Shown in pieces: positions 1-10,025 of a stretch of DNA of 64,000 bases (its first letter is position 1; every line of letters begins with the position of its first letter). The notes beneath the pieces were generated by a model. That model made no database searches, had not been told where the DNA came from, and saw nothing but the letters and a program-made list of their open reading frames with translations. Both the position numbers and the translations under genes were made by a program. This stretch comes from Heligmosomoides polygyrus polygyrus (lineage: Eukaryota > Nematoda > Chromadorea > Rhabditida > Heligmosomidae), in contig OX377204.1 of NCBI GenBank assembly GCA_947396885.1, positions 52,377,139-52,441,138 of the forward strand, in the 5' to 3' direction.

Positions 1-1249
1 AAATGGCACAACTCTTTTCTGAGAAGAAATATTGACTCGCTTGATGATTCATTATGAAGACCACGAACCAGAATACGTAGCGCACCTCAGAATTCATACT
101 CCTGTAGTGTTCGTACTCCTGTGTTGATACATAGCAAAGATTATGTCTTGAGGTTCGTCGCTGCTATATGTTTTACATTTCCCTGTCGCCAAAATTACGT
201 AGACACCGCTTATTGTGAGCTCGGTGACAGAAGAAAATACTGCTCCAAACAAAAGGCTCTTAACAAAAGGCTGCAAGCAACGTAAGAGAAGAAGATGCTT
301 CACACTACTAGCGCAGAACCAAACTTGGATGGAGTCCGTACGAGGAACTGGAACAATGACAATCCTCGATGCCTTGGACAAGGAAAAGATTTGATGCTGA
401 AAACTGCTGTCTTCCGAATACTTCGATATCAAAAAGTCGCGCTGCTACTTGATCGGTAGCACAAAGCCCATATAGGTGAGAGCTAGGAAAAGAACTGAAG
501 AAAAAACAAGCAAAAAACTAAAAGGAGTTAATAAAATAGGAGAGAAGACAGGAAAATGACATAAAAGATAGGGCAGCAGACGAATGCGGATGACGACAGA
601 TAACCACTAAATGGAAGAGAGGAGGAAGCTTATGAAGAAAAAAAAACAGTATTGGAGAAAAGGATCGCTTCGCCATATCTTCGGACGAACCTTTGCTGTA
701 TGTTCCTCCTTTGGCTGCTCAGTGAAAAGGAGGAGTACATAATAAACAAGCTATGGATCGACCCTGTCAATATTGGTGATAACTGTAATAATACAAGATT
801 ATAAAATCTGTATCCTAGAAGTATAAAATTACAAAATGATTAAGAGGTTCGTTATTTATAAAAATCAAAACATTAATAAAAGGCTCGATTTAGATTTAAA
901 AATATGTTCACATTATTTTCCTTCTTAACAGTGATTATTTCTTAACTAAGGCATACACTATAAAGATGAATAAAAGAGAATTCATTATCGATCTACAACC
1001 ATATGTATGTATGAGCCGCATTGTGAAACAGGCTGGCCTATGGCCTCAGGAATGATTTCCACAGGGAGCTTTCGTCCTAGGATAGATGCGCTCACTGTTA
1101 GACCATAAATACTCGCACACTGCGCGTCTCAAACGATGAACGAAGCAGATGCTGTTCTTTAAATTGCTGATAGAACAAAACACATGACGTACGCTCTGTT
1201 TGTTTCAGAGAACATCCTGCAATCCCGTAGAAAGGTGTCGAGGTATAGG
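1..1249. other. No gene recognised
   Basis: AT-rich sequence. The short open frames here have no recognisable motif or coding bias, and I see no terminal repeats or target duplications. Confidence 0.4.
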
Positions 1250-1627
1250 TATCCCAACAAGGTTCCCACCTCAAGGTGAGCTTTTGCGATGCTATTTTGA
1301 CAGGATATAGGGTCGTGTGAGCGTAGTCCAGAACCAAAGTCAGTTTTTGCTAAACGCTTTTTTAAAGGCCTGAAAAGAAGGTCTGAAAGCGTGCGCGCAA
1401 CTGTCATCAACCCCTACGACAGCCCAAGGGGTATGCCTCAGCGGCGCAGTTGGTAGAACGGACGCCTCATAGGAGCGCACCTGAGGGGTTTTAAGTTCGA
1501 ATCCGTGTCCCGGCGGAATTTTTGCATATATTAGTTTTATTGTCGTGATTACGCTTTCTCATGGTGACAGGAGTCAATTTTAGACCACCAATGGTTACAA
1601 CAAACAAAGGCAGTCTATTTGCGCCTT
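1250..1627 (+). repeat. tRNA-Met-like dispersed repeat (SINE-like), copy 1
   Basis: This segment of about 375 bp reappears inverted at about 2273-2655. The match covers sequence on both sides of the tRNA-like core, so the mobile unit is longer than a tRNA. No poly-A tail or target duplication could be defined. It is probably a tRNA-derived SINE or a non-autonomous element that has picked up a tRNA gene; the tRNA-like part is central rather than at the 5' end, which is unusual for a SINE. Confidence 0.6.
1435..1516 (+). tRNA. tRNA-Met(CAT)-like pseudogene inside the repeat
   Basis: An A-box-like segment (GGCGCAGTTGGTAG) precedes an anticodon-like CAT at 1468-1470. A good B box, AGTTCGAATCC, lies at 1494-1504. 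The order resembles elongator tRNA-Met. The acceptor ends do not pair cleanly (GCCTCAG against a region ending CCCGGCG) and the same sequence is repeated inverted at 2378-2459, so I treat it as a repeat-borne pseudo-tRNA. Confidence 0.5.
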
Positions 1628-2272
1628 CATGTCTGCTAGTTTTCCAACAATGCCTATCTGCACCATATCATTTCTCTGAAAATAAAAAGTCCTGTCTTGT
1701 CTTCCCTTTTAGTCAACAGCAACGGTACAAATCTATGAAACAAGTAAAACACAACCGCTTGTCACACCAACAACATCTTACAAAGCCAATAAGGAACAAT
1801 CTTCCCCCTGACAAGGAATGACCACTTCTTCTTCGTTGAACGCGCAATCCGTGGGTGTAGAAAAAGGTCCTGTGTGAACATCGACGTACCCAGCTGTCAC
1901 CCATGCGTATGACAGACACAGAAAGGTCCCATACTAAATCTAACTCGAGCCGCATCTTCCTTCTGACAGTCGGTATCTCAGTATATGGCGCCCAGGGGGG
2001 GGGGGGGGGGTTCCTTCATGGCATCCGCAACCGCAATTTCGCTCCTTGTCGGAGATGTGAAATCCAGTGTGAAGGTGGAAATTAGTCGGTCGACAAACAA
2101 CACGTTCAGGTGGGAACGATATGTGTAGCACACTTATGCACCGATATGGCCTGGGTCCATAATACTCAACCATAAGGCACGCGTATTTGTGTGCATTTAC
2201 GGGATTATTCGTGATATGGTATGATATGGTGATGGCGCAGATAGGCATTTTTGAAAAACTAGCACTTGTTAA
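1628..2272. other. No gene recognised; contains a 16-G run
   Basis: Spacer between the two inverted tRNA-like repeats. It contains an uninterrupted run of 16 G at 1995-2010. Open frames here are short and unrecognised. Confidence 0.4.
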
Positions 2273-2655
2273 GGCCAAATAGACAGCCTTGGTTTGCTGT
2301 AAGCATTGATGGTCTAAAATTGACTCCTGTGAGCATCAGAAAGCGTAATAACAACAAACTAATAAGTGCAAAAATTTCGCCACTACGTGGACTCGAACTT
2401 AAAATCCCTCCGGTGTGCTCCTATGAGGCGTCCCTCCCACCAACTGCGCCGCCGAGGCACACATTGTGGAGTGTCGTAAGGGTTGATGATAGTTGCGCGC
2501 ACGCTTTCAGACGTACTTTTCAGGTCTTCAAAAAAGTTCAGCAAAACTAACTGTGGGTCTGGACTCCGCTCATAGGGCCCTACATCCTGCCAAATTGCAT
2601 CGCAAAAGCTACCTTGAGTGGGGAACCTTTCCTTGTAAGCCCAGAATAGGTATGC
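2273..2655 (-). repeat. tRNA-Met-like dispersed repeat (SINE-like), copy 2
   Basis: Inverted, diverged partner of the copy at 1250-1627. The tRNA-like core is at about 2378-2459 on the minus strand, with the CAT anticodon at 2423-2425 and a B-box-like GTTCGAGTCC. Homology continues on both sides, into an AATTTTTGCA stretch and into a TCTGAAAGCGTGCGCGCAAC stretch. Confidence 0.6.
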
Positions 2656-3729
2656 CAGCAAGTGCAAGTGTTGGTTTGGCAAGTGCAAGCTTAGGAGTGC
2701 GGTTAGGGGACTCGAAGAGGTTCAGCGGTAAGACGATGCTCGACAACACCTCTGAAAATCGACTGTAGGACGTGGCACGTAACTAAACGGGTGCGGCAAA
2801 TCCGACCCTAACGAAGTCAACTGCTGCAAGGCTTCACGCCCGTGAAACTCTAGCCTTAACATATTGTCTGGAAAAACATGAAGGTTCTGACTCTTCAAGA
2901 TTCTATGCAGACTGCAAAACAGGCTTGTGAGATGGGACAAAACAACTCGAACGTGGCAGCTCAAATCTGACCACATTTGCAACCCAGGGCACGCTGCGCG
3001 ACACGAGACCATCGCTGAAGTTTGCGCACTAAAAAGTCTCTCGGAACGCAATCCTTCGCGCTGCTCCGCTTAAAAAATTCGAGGGGCTTTTGAGAAAGAG
3101 GTTGTGAGGTACGCAGAGAAGAGCAGAGGAGGTACAAGCCGACAAGCCGCTTTGAAACAGCGTGCCCTTCCCGAAGAGGATGCGGGGAAACGAGTTCGTG
3201 GGTGGGGTGCGCGCTGCACCCGGATGTAAACAATCAATACGCGGCCCTGACATGGTCTTCGTCTGCAGAGCGACTCGCAGTGGGAAGCCGTCGCTCGCCT
3301 CGTTCCGTTCACGTGTGGCTTCAGAACGCTCCACTCATCTGTCCGTCGACGAGATCCAGTATGGACGTGAAGCGGAGCACACCTATGACTACTAAGCGCC
3401 CACCTCATCTCCAAGTTACTCGCAGCCAGAGCAGACAAACGGCGAAAATTACAACCGTCCGTAAATTGTCAGAACTATTCGGGGTCTCCCAGCACCTGGT
3501 AATCCTCATTTCCACTCTTTCCGTTGAAAGTCAGCCTGTCAGCTGCGCATATTAAGTTATTAATTAAACAACGTCCAGCTATGGACAGAAAAGGAAGACC
3601 GACTCCTAGCAGAAAAGCCAACTGTGGAGAGATCTCGACACTCGAAGAATCCGATGCCGATGTTAGCGATGCGATTAGGAGCGGAAACATGTCCGCAATT
3701 CGAGCCGGTATGAACTACAAACCCCCATC
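2656..3729. other. No gene recognised
   Basis: Overlapping frames of 60-120 codons exist on both strands, but none has a recognisable domain and they largely shadow one another. I see no repeat boundaries. Confidence 0.4.
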
Positions 3730-3889
3730 CTGGGGCCGGATTCATCAACGACTTACGTAACTTTAAGCGAAAAGCTCAGATAACGCGGCTTATCGCTCAC
3801 CATATCGCTTGATAAGCTGCGTTATCTGAGCTTTTCGCTTACAGTTCTCTGTTAAAGTTACGTTGATTCGTTGATGAATCCGGCCCCAG
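3730..3889. mobile_element. 160-bp foldback MITE
   Basis: Nearly the whole segment folds on itself. The ends are CTGGGGCCGGATTCATCAAC and its reverse complement. A second strongly paired block, built on GCGAAAAGCTCAGATAACGC, lies near the centre. It has no coding capacity. Related wording (GGATTCATCAACC) recurs near 24379, so the end sequence belongs to a dispersed family. Confidence 0.75.
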
Positions 3890-4186
3890 AACGACTCTGC
3901 CTTTTTTATCGATGCCACCACTGATAACATATGCTGCGTAAAGGTCCTCGATGATGCTGTTACGTTATGCTGGGAGATCATTCAGTTCGACGTCGCTCAG
4001 GGAGTGGGAGCAGCGGACTCAGCGGGGATGAAGAACTAGAATTGGCAAGCAGGCATTGTAAAACGGTATCAAGTTTCAGAAGTCAGCACGTCGTTAAGAC
4101 ATTCCCTACGATAGACCAATTTGGTCTACTGTATTAGCTTGAGCTGATAATGTTGAAGTTTGTCCGCATGCACTGAATACGTACAT

Positions 4187-6545
4187 CCTGTATCACCTGT
4201 CGTCCCGTTGATCATCGACTTGCTCGAGCGGGGCAACAGTGGAGTCGAATAGGTGGGCACGGAGTCGGACGTTCTTCGTTTTCTTCACGACTTCTTCGAC
4301 GCTCTTGAAAGCTCCCCAAGCCGCTCGTTTCCTCCTGCTCAGCTCCGGCGCTAGGTCGTTGGCCATGCTGACTTCGCGACCCAGATACACATAGCTGGAG
4401 CATTCGGAGATGTTCGTTCCGTTGAGCGAGAATGGGGCATCAGAAACCCATCCGTTCTTCATGAACATCGTCTTCGTAAGATTCAGCTGCAGTCCAACGT
4501 TCCCACATACACGATCGAAGTCGGCCAGCATTCGCTCTGCCTCGCTGATGCTCGGTGTTATGAGCACGATGTCGTCAGCGAAGCGAAGATGGTGCAGTTG
4601 CCGGCCGTCGACCTTCACTCCCATGTCTTCCCATTCTAGTTCGCGCATGACATTTTCGAGGGTGGCGCTGAAGAGCTTCGGGGATATGGTATCCCCTTGC
4701 CGAACCCCTCTCTTCACGTCGACGACGACGTCGTTGTAGAATGGTGAGATCTTGGTCGTGAATCCACTGTACAGCTCTCGAAGGACTCTGATGTACTGAG
4801 TAGGAACGCCCTGGGTGAGCAGGGCTTCCATGACCGCTTCAGTCTCGACGGAGTCGAATGCCTTCTTCAGGTCGATGAACGTAAGGCACAGCGGCAGCTT
4901 GTACTCTCGCGACACTTCGATGAGCTTCGTAATGGTGTGTATGTGGTCGATCGTGCTGAATCCTCTCCGAAATCCTGCTTGTTCGCATGGCTGTCCTTCG
5001 TCCAGCGTTCTACTAATCCTATTCAGGATGACTCGAGTGAACAGCTTGTAGACTACGGACAACAGGCAGATCGGGCGATAGTTGCCAATGTCGTGCACGT
5101 CTCCCTTCTTGTACAGCAAAACGGTCTTGCTGGTCTTCCACTGAGATGGAACCTTGCATTCGGACAGGTAGCGTGTGAAGAGCCGCGCCAAGGTGTTGAT
5201 GAGCGCTGGCGGGAGGTTCTTCAGGTGTTCAGCTCTGATCCTGTCAGAACCGGGTGCTGTACGTTTCTTCACCGACGAGATGGCATGTCGGATTTCGGAA
5301 GAGAGAACAGAGGGGACGACGTATCCATCCTGCGGAAGATGGCATGGGGGCAGGTGGACGTGGCTATCGAAGAGATCGGAGTAGAAGTCGTGGATGACTT
5401 TCTCCATGGTCCTTCTGGAAGAGGTGATGGTTCCGTCAGGACGTCGGAGAGCGGTCATCTTGGTCTTGAAGTTGGCGAAGTTCCGGCGGGCATTGCGGAT
5501 GCTCAGCCCTGCCTCTGCTGCTTCAGCCAACACTTCAGCCCTTCTCTCCTTGAGATCTTCCTTTATCGCCGCTCTGCATAGCTTCGCAAGCTCGGACGTC
5601 AGTTGGTAGTTGCCTGACGCTCGTGTTGCTCCACGCTGGCGTATCAGCTCGAGAGTTTCCGGAGACAGGCGTCTCTTGGTGGTCTTCAAGCTCTCGGCTC
5701 CCTTAGCACTATCGTGGAGATGATGCACGAGGCGATCGTATTCCTTGTCGACGTTGTCCATGACGGCATCTTCCCAAAGGCCGACAAGAGAGGTGTAGAG
5801 ATCCCAGTTGATGGTCGCTCTGGGACTCCTCTTCTTGAACTTCGCGGCCTTCTCTCCTTGACGCGAAAAGCGGAACCTCGCGCGAAGGAGGCGGTGGTCC
5901 GATCCCGTGTAGAACTTGGGGACAACGGAGACATCGATCAGGCAATACTTGCGATTGAAGATGATGTGGTCGATCTCGTTGTGGAACTGGCCACCGGGGG
6001 ATTCCCAGGTCCATCGTAGGAAGGGAGGCTTCTGGAACTGCGAGTTTCCATGGATGGTCTTGGTCGACATGATAAACTCAGACAGCCTTTCACCTTGCTC
6101 GTTCCACTCCAAACCGTGGGTTCCGATGTGAAGCTCTTCCGGCGACCTTCGCGGTCCGATCTTGGCGTTGAAGTCGCCGACGATCACCTTGTAGAAGGTG
6201 TAATCTTCCTTATAGAACTTCTCCAGCTCCACGTAGAAGGCCTCGTCGTCGTAGTCGGATGTTGGGGCATACGCGACGAACACAGTCAAGGCTGGCACGG
6301 AGCCACATCGCTTCAGTCGCAGACGTCCGATTCGGCTTGTCAGAGACTCGTACGAATCGATGTTCATGGCCAAGTGCTTGTTGACGAGGACACCAACGCC
6401 GCCTACTCCCCTGCTGTCGCATGTTCCGAGGAACAGTTCTTCTCCGGTGTCGTAGGCGGCGTGTAGGGGGTGGTGTCTTCTCGTCTCGGTCAGTCCGATG
6501 ACGTCGTACTTGATCTTCCTGGCTTGCATCATCAGGTCCTCGATA
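4187..6545 (-). mobile_element. RTE-type non-LTR retrotransposon RTE-A, 5'-truncated and internally deleted
   Basis: The coding part begins abruptly: only a few codons precede the endonuclease, and an in-frame stop lies upstream in unrelated sequence. This is the 5' truncation typical of target-primed reverse transcription. The 3' end, GGTGATACAG shortly after the stop codon, also occurs at the end of the second copy near 17060, which fixes the element's 3' boundary. The flanking sequences differ between the two copies. Confidence 0.8.
4193..6532 (-). CDS. RTE-A endonuclease-reverse transcriptase
   Basis: A 779-residue polyprotein that would nick target DNA and copy its own RNA into the nick. 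The AP-like endonuclease occupies roughly residues 1-215, with LTETRRH (Glu16), VGDFNAKIG (Asp120, Asn122) and GSDHR (Asp212, His213). Reverse transcriptase spans about 400-700, with NYRPICLLS, the first catalytic Asp in FIDLKKAFD (about 554), RGVRQGD and the FADD box (651-654). All catalytic residues are present and the frame is open. The usual start is missing, so the listed Met is internal. After residue about 763 the frame jumps from a segment ending STVAP to LEQVDDQRDDR. The copy at 16391-17075 keeps roughly 450 bp between these points, so the C-terminal domain has been deleted in frame. It is probably not autonomous. Confidence 0.85.
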   Translation of the reverse strand: MMQARKIKYDVIGLTETRRHHPLHAAYDTGEELFLGTCDSRGVGGVGVLVNKHLAMNIDSYESLTSRIGRLRLKRCGSVPALTVFVAYAPTSDYDDEAFYVELEKFYKEDYTFYKVIVGDFNAKIGPRRSPEELHIGTHGLEWNEQGERLSEFIMSTKTIHGNSQFQKPPFLRWTWESPGGQFHNEIDHIIFNRKYCLIDVSVVPKFYTGSDHRLLRARFRFSRQGEKAAKFKKRSPRATINWDLYTSLVGLWEDAVMDNVDKEYDRLVHHLHDSAKGAESLKTTKRRLSPETLELIRQRGATRASGNYQLTSELAKLCRAAIKEDLKERRAEVLAEAAEAGLSIRNARRNFANFKTKMTALRRPDGTITSSRRTMEKVIHDFYSDLFDSHVHLPPCHLPQDGYVVPSVLSSEIRHAISSVKKRTAPGSDRIRAEHLKNLPPALINTLARLFTRYLSECKVPSQWKTSKTVLLYKKGDVHDIGNYRPICLLSVVYKLFTRVILNRISRTLDEGQPCEQAGFRRGFSTIDHIHTITKLIEVSREYKLPLCLTFIDLKKAFDSVETEAVMEALLTQGVPTQYIRVLRELYSGFTTKISPFYNDVVVDVKRGVRQGDTISPKLFSATLENVMRELEWEDMGVKVDGRQLHHLRFADDIVLITPSISEAERMLADFDRVCGNVGLQLNLTKTMFMKNGWVSDAPFSLNGTNISECSSYVYLGREVSMANDLAPELSRRKRAAWGAFKSVEEVVKKTKNVRLRAHLFDSTVAPLEQVDDQRDDR

Positions 6546-7430
6546 CAGAAATGGGGGCTCTTTCGGGGTCAGGGGAATGAGGCCCTTTAGTGCTGCTGTG
6601 TTTGACTGGAATACAACACGGGTAGCTAGTCAGGCTCTGTCGTGCGGGCGGGGTACTCCGGGCAGCCAGCCAGACTGCCCGAAGGGACGGGGCGAGACTT
6701 ACGGCGGCCTCGAATCGCCTTACATGTACTCCCAGTCTACCGAGTGCAAGCTTTTGGACGAGCCGACACAGTTACAATCCGCACAGTCACAGACACATCC
6801 ACGCACACTGTGCACGAACATGCCGCTCCCACGCACAAGGAACGCATCGACCCGACACAGCAGGAGCAAGGAGTCCATCCCCTGCATCCCACCTGCGTCT
6901 CTGGGCAGTACACGGTCGCATTTGGTTCGCGTTTAATTCCCCTATCCACCACCCGGGGACGCGCCGCGTGGCCCTGCGACAAGCGGCCCGAGATCCCTCT
7001 TAACAAGAGAGCCCGAAGGCTCTCTATCGAGGGAGATCCGTGGTATCGAGGGAGATCCGTGGATACGTACATCACCTACGCGAATTCCGTCCGATTTCAC
7101 CAAACTTCTGTTGAGATATGGGGAAATGCAAGTGCTTGCACACTGACACTATTGGTTATCACGCCATGTGTAGTTCTCGCATTTCATTTTTTCTCCAGAA
7201 GATCACTGACGTAAAAGATACGAAAAACAAAAGCAGCGATTGTTGTGAAGAAATCTGCTAAACCGCTTGTGATCGAGGGTCTGAGAGAACCTCTAAAGGT
7301 CCGACCTTGTTTCGCAGTATATTGAGACGACCTCACACCATCATGACCCCAGGCCGCACACCATGAAGAGCTTTGTCTATTAAGGCTACATCAGCGCTCT
7401 TTCTGTTTATCAACGGTGCCCTACAACCGC
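6546..7430. other. GC-rich segment, no gene recognised
   Basis: This may include a remnant of RTE-A 5' untranslated sequence, but no homology inside the window proves it. A short tandem duplication built on CGAGGGAGATCCGTGG lies near 7027-7062. A plus-strand frame of 190 codons (6642-7214) has no recognisable domain. Confidence 0.35.
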
Positions 7431-7438
7431 GTTGGAAC
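7431..7438. repeat. 8-bp target-site duplication of hAT-1 (left)
   Basis: GTTGGAAC directly before the CAGGGGTG terminus. It is repeated exactly at 10857-10864 after the opposite terminus. Eight base pairs is the hAT hallmark. Confidence 0.85.
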
Positions 7439-9100
7439 CAGGGGTGTGCGTAATTACGATTTATGATTTACGATTTTACGATTTACGGCGATTTTTGGCA
7501 AATTTTTTACGATTTACGATTCACGACATTTTGAGTCGTAAATCGTAACTTTTCGTAAATATGGACTTTGATCCTTGATATAAAGATGTGCCCATATTAA
7601 AAGTATCGCTCATTCCCTCTGTTCGTTTTAGTGTCTATGTTTTGATGTCGAACCAGGACAGAAGACAAGGCACTGCGCACAGGTGTCGCGCGTATCGACA
7701 GAGTTCTTTGCTTAACTGACTTTTGCATTTCTCTAATACTGTAAGGGCTGCCATTTGCGACCAGACCTGTTGTAAAGTAGAGGCATAGAAGCAAGAACGC
7801 TACATAATCATACTCTATAATAACGCGCTAAGCGCTGGGTCACACTATCTATGGTGCCGCCGCAGAAATTAGTCATAAAATAGGGGGAAATTCGGCAGGA
7901 AAATAGCGAAAAATATCCATACGTCTTCTCCCTGCCTGGGAACTTTAGCCCTGGGGTAACCGCGGTCGCCGTTGAATACGAATACGAAGTTCGTTCTTGA
8001 ACTATCGATTGCCATCAATCGATATTGATCAAATTACGGCGCGGTAAAATAGCGGAAAATACCCAGACATCGTCTACGTGCCAGGGGACTCGGAAGACGT
8101 GCGGAATACGTCGCATGACGTTCCTGGGACTCACAAGACGTGCCAAAGGCGTCGCTCAACGCGTTTTGGGATTCAGTTAGACGTGCCAAAGTCATCCAAT
8201 GTGCCTGGGGATTCAGAAGGCGTCGTCCGCTAAGCGTGGATCAATCAGGGAGAACAATACCAGTAATGGGAGACAGTTTCACTAAGGGAGGACCAGTAGT
8301 GAGGAACCAATAGATCGCCTTATCATACTATATACTGTACGTACTGCGAGCCTTTTAAACTCCTTAGTAGGGAAAAACTGTACAAGTAGAGCATCATTCC
8401 AGCCTACAGAAAGATATTCGAGGCTATTTTTTAGGGAAAAGAAATGAGTATTTGCCGATTCACATCCTATTAGGTAACTACCACTTGGTCAGTCTATTCA
8501 TAAACGATTCACTCCTTCCGAAGAGGACTGATGCAAAACATGATGGAATATTATTCGATTGGAGGCGGGTGTAGACGATTACTGGAATCATATGGGAAAG
8601 ATATGGAAATCACTCACGGGTCTATGGATCAGCACTGTACGCCCTATATATTGCGGAGCAAATGGGTATTCAAAGTGCTGTAAAATCAAACTTGGGACTT
8701 ATCCAAGGAAAGAGTCGAAGTGCTTTTTGCAGTTTTGGTCTCCCCTTCAAGCAGAACTGGCGGCAAAAGTTTAGACTTCGAGTGCACTGTTATTTCTTCT
8801 TTACCATCACACATTCGTCTTTGTTTACCTCCGTGTTCTGGCAAGGGAAGTAATTCCAGGATGTAGGCAATTTTAAAACGAGTGCGCTAGTCGGGCCACA
8901 CTCCGAAGTCTTTCCTTCTGCCAAAATCTGTGCTCTCCTCCGCGTCAGCTCGTTTTTCTTTGACCGTGTTACTGAAGCTTTTTGGAGAGTGACCCCCTTC
9001 AAGCATCACAGCGTCGAAGCCTGATACTGTCGGTCAACGTTTCGGAAATGTTGAGTACTTTTGTTAGGAAGTTTTGAACTTCCTTCTTTTAAAGTGTTTA

Positions 9101-10025
9101 CAGGGTGCGCCAGAATTATGGCGACAAGGTATTCAATTCGCCGAGAGAGAAAATGCGGTACTTTCGAGAAATCAACGATGCGATAATGTTTATCAGTTTA
9201 TTGTAAACTACACGCAACATTGAGATTCGAAGATATCTCCATCGGTGTCGATACTGGCTTTAGGGCGCTTTGGGAAACCATCGACGTCGGCACGCAAGTA
9301 AGGCGCGTTGAGCTCATCCCACGCCTTCCTTCAAAGGATCCACGGGGCGGTGAGGTTTCCCGCAGGCTTTGGCTTCCAGAGATGGCCAGACCGTGTAATC
9401 CATCGGATTCAGACCCGGAGAGTTAGCTGGCCACTCGTGGAAGCTGATGAATTGCGGAAAGTTGCCTTTGCACCAGTCTTGCAGCATTCTTGCTCTGCGA
9501 GCTGGTTCTCCTTCTTGTTGGAAGGTCCAGGAGGGTGCACGTGGGTCCTCTTGTAGGCCTTAAGTCCCAGTTTACGGAAGATTCTTCTCAACGACGTCTC
9601 CATGATCTCCATTTTCCCGACAACCGGCGGACCGAGCGCACCGGCTCCCTGCGAATCCGTTCACTTACCTTCCTAATGTTGTCCGTAGTTGTCACAGATA
9701 CGTGTCTTTTCCGTCCGGGACTATCATCCTCGGTTCCCAGGTCTTCTTAGCGTCTGATGGACCTATTCATAATATTTTGATGAACTCCAAGACGGTGGTG
9801 AATGTAGCGTGCCGAGAAGCCGTGACGGTAAAGCTCAATGATTTAAGAACGGTGGCACGAGCGTTTCACTATCTTGAAAAACGACTTATTGGTATGTTTG
9901 ACTGAGACAAGCATGAACTAATTGACTCAATACAAACAATAAGAGCACGAGAAAAAAGCAGACGCTCCGAATAAAAGGTCAAATTGTTTGCGCATGTGCT
10001 GTCGCCATAATTTTGGCGCACCCTG
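9101..10025 (-). mobile_element. maT/Tc1-like element, internally deleted, nested in hAT-1
   Basis: Terminal inverted repeats begin CAGGGTGCGCCA and continue into AATTATGGCGACA, with one mismatch between ends. A TA dinucleotide flanks each side (9099-9100, 10026-10027). The element is 925 bp, short of a full Tc1/mariner element of about 1.3 kb. Confidence 0.85.
9220..9735 (-). pseudogene. Tc1/maT transposase remnant lacking the catalytic core
   Basis: On the minus strand a helix-turn-helix-like segment (NIRKVSERIRREPVRS) leads into SLRRIFRKLGLKAYKRT, typical of the N-terminal DNA-binding region of Tc1/maT transposases. After a short arginine- and glutamine-rich stretch, the homology resumes in another frame at an NSPGLNPMD-like motif that corresponds to the family's NSPDLNP(L/M)D. 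The intervening segment, which should hold the first two catalytic Asp residues, is absent, and the third Asp in this motif reads Gly. Frameshifts and stops interrupt the rest. The protein is dead; the ends may still be mobilised in trans. Confidence 0.65.

Noticed and set aside
4410..6466. Plus-strand frames of up to 214 codons opposite RTE-A
   Set aside because: Antisense shadows of the retrotransposon frame; no motif of their own.
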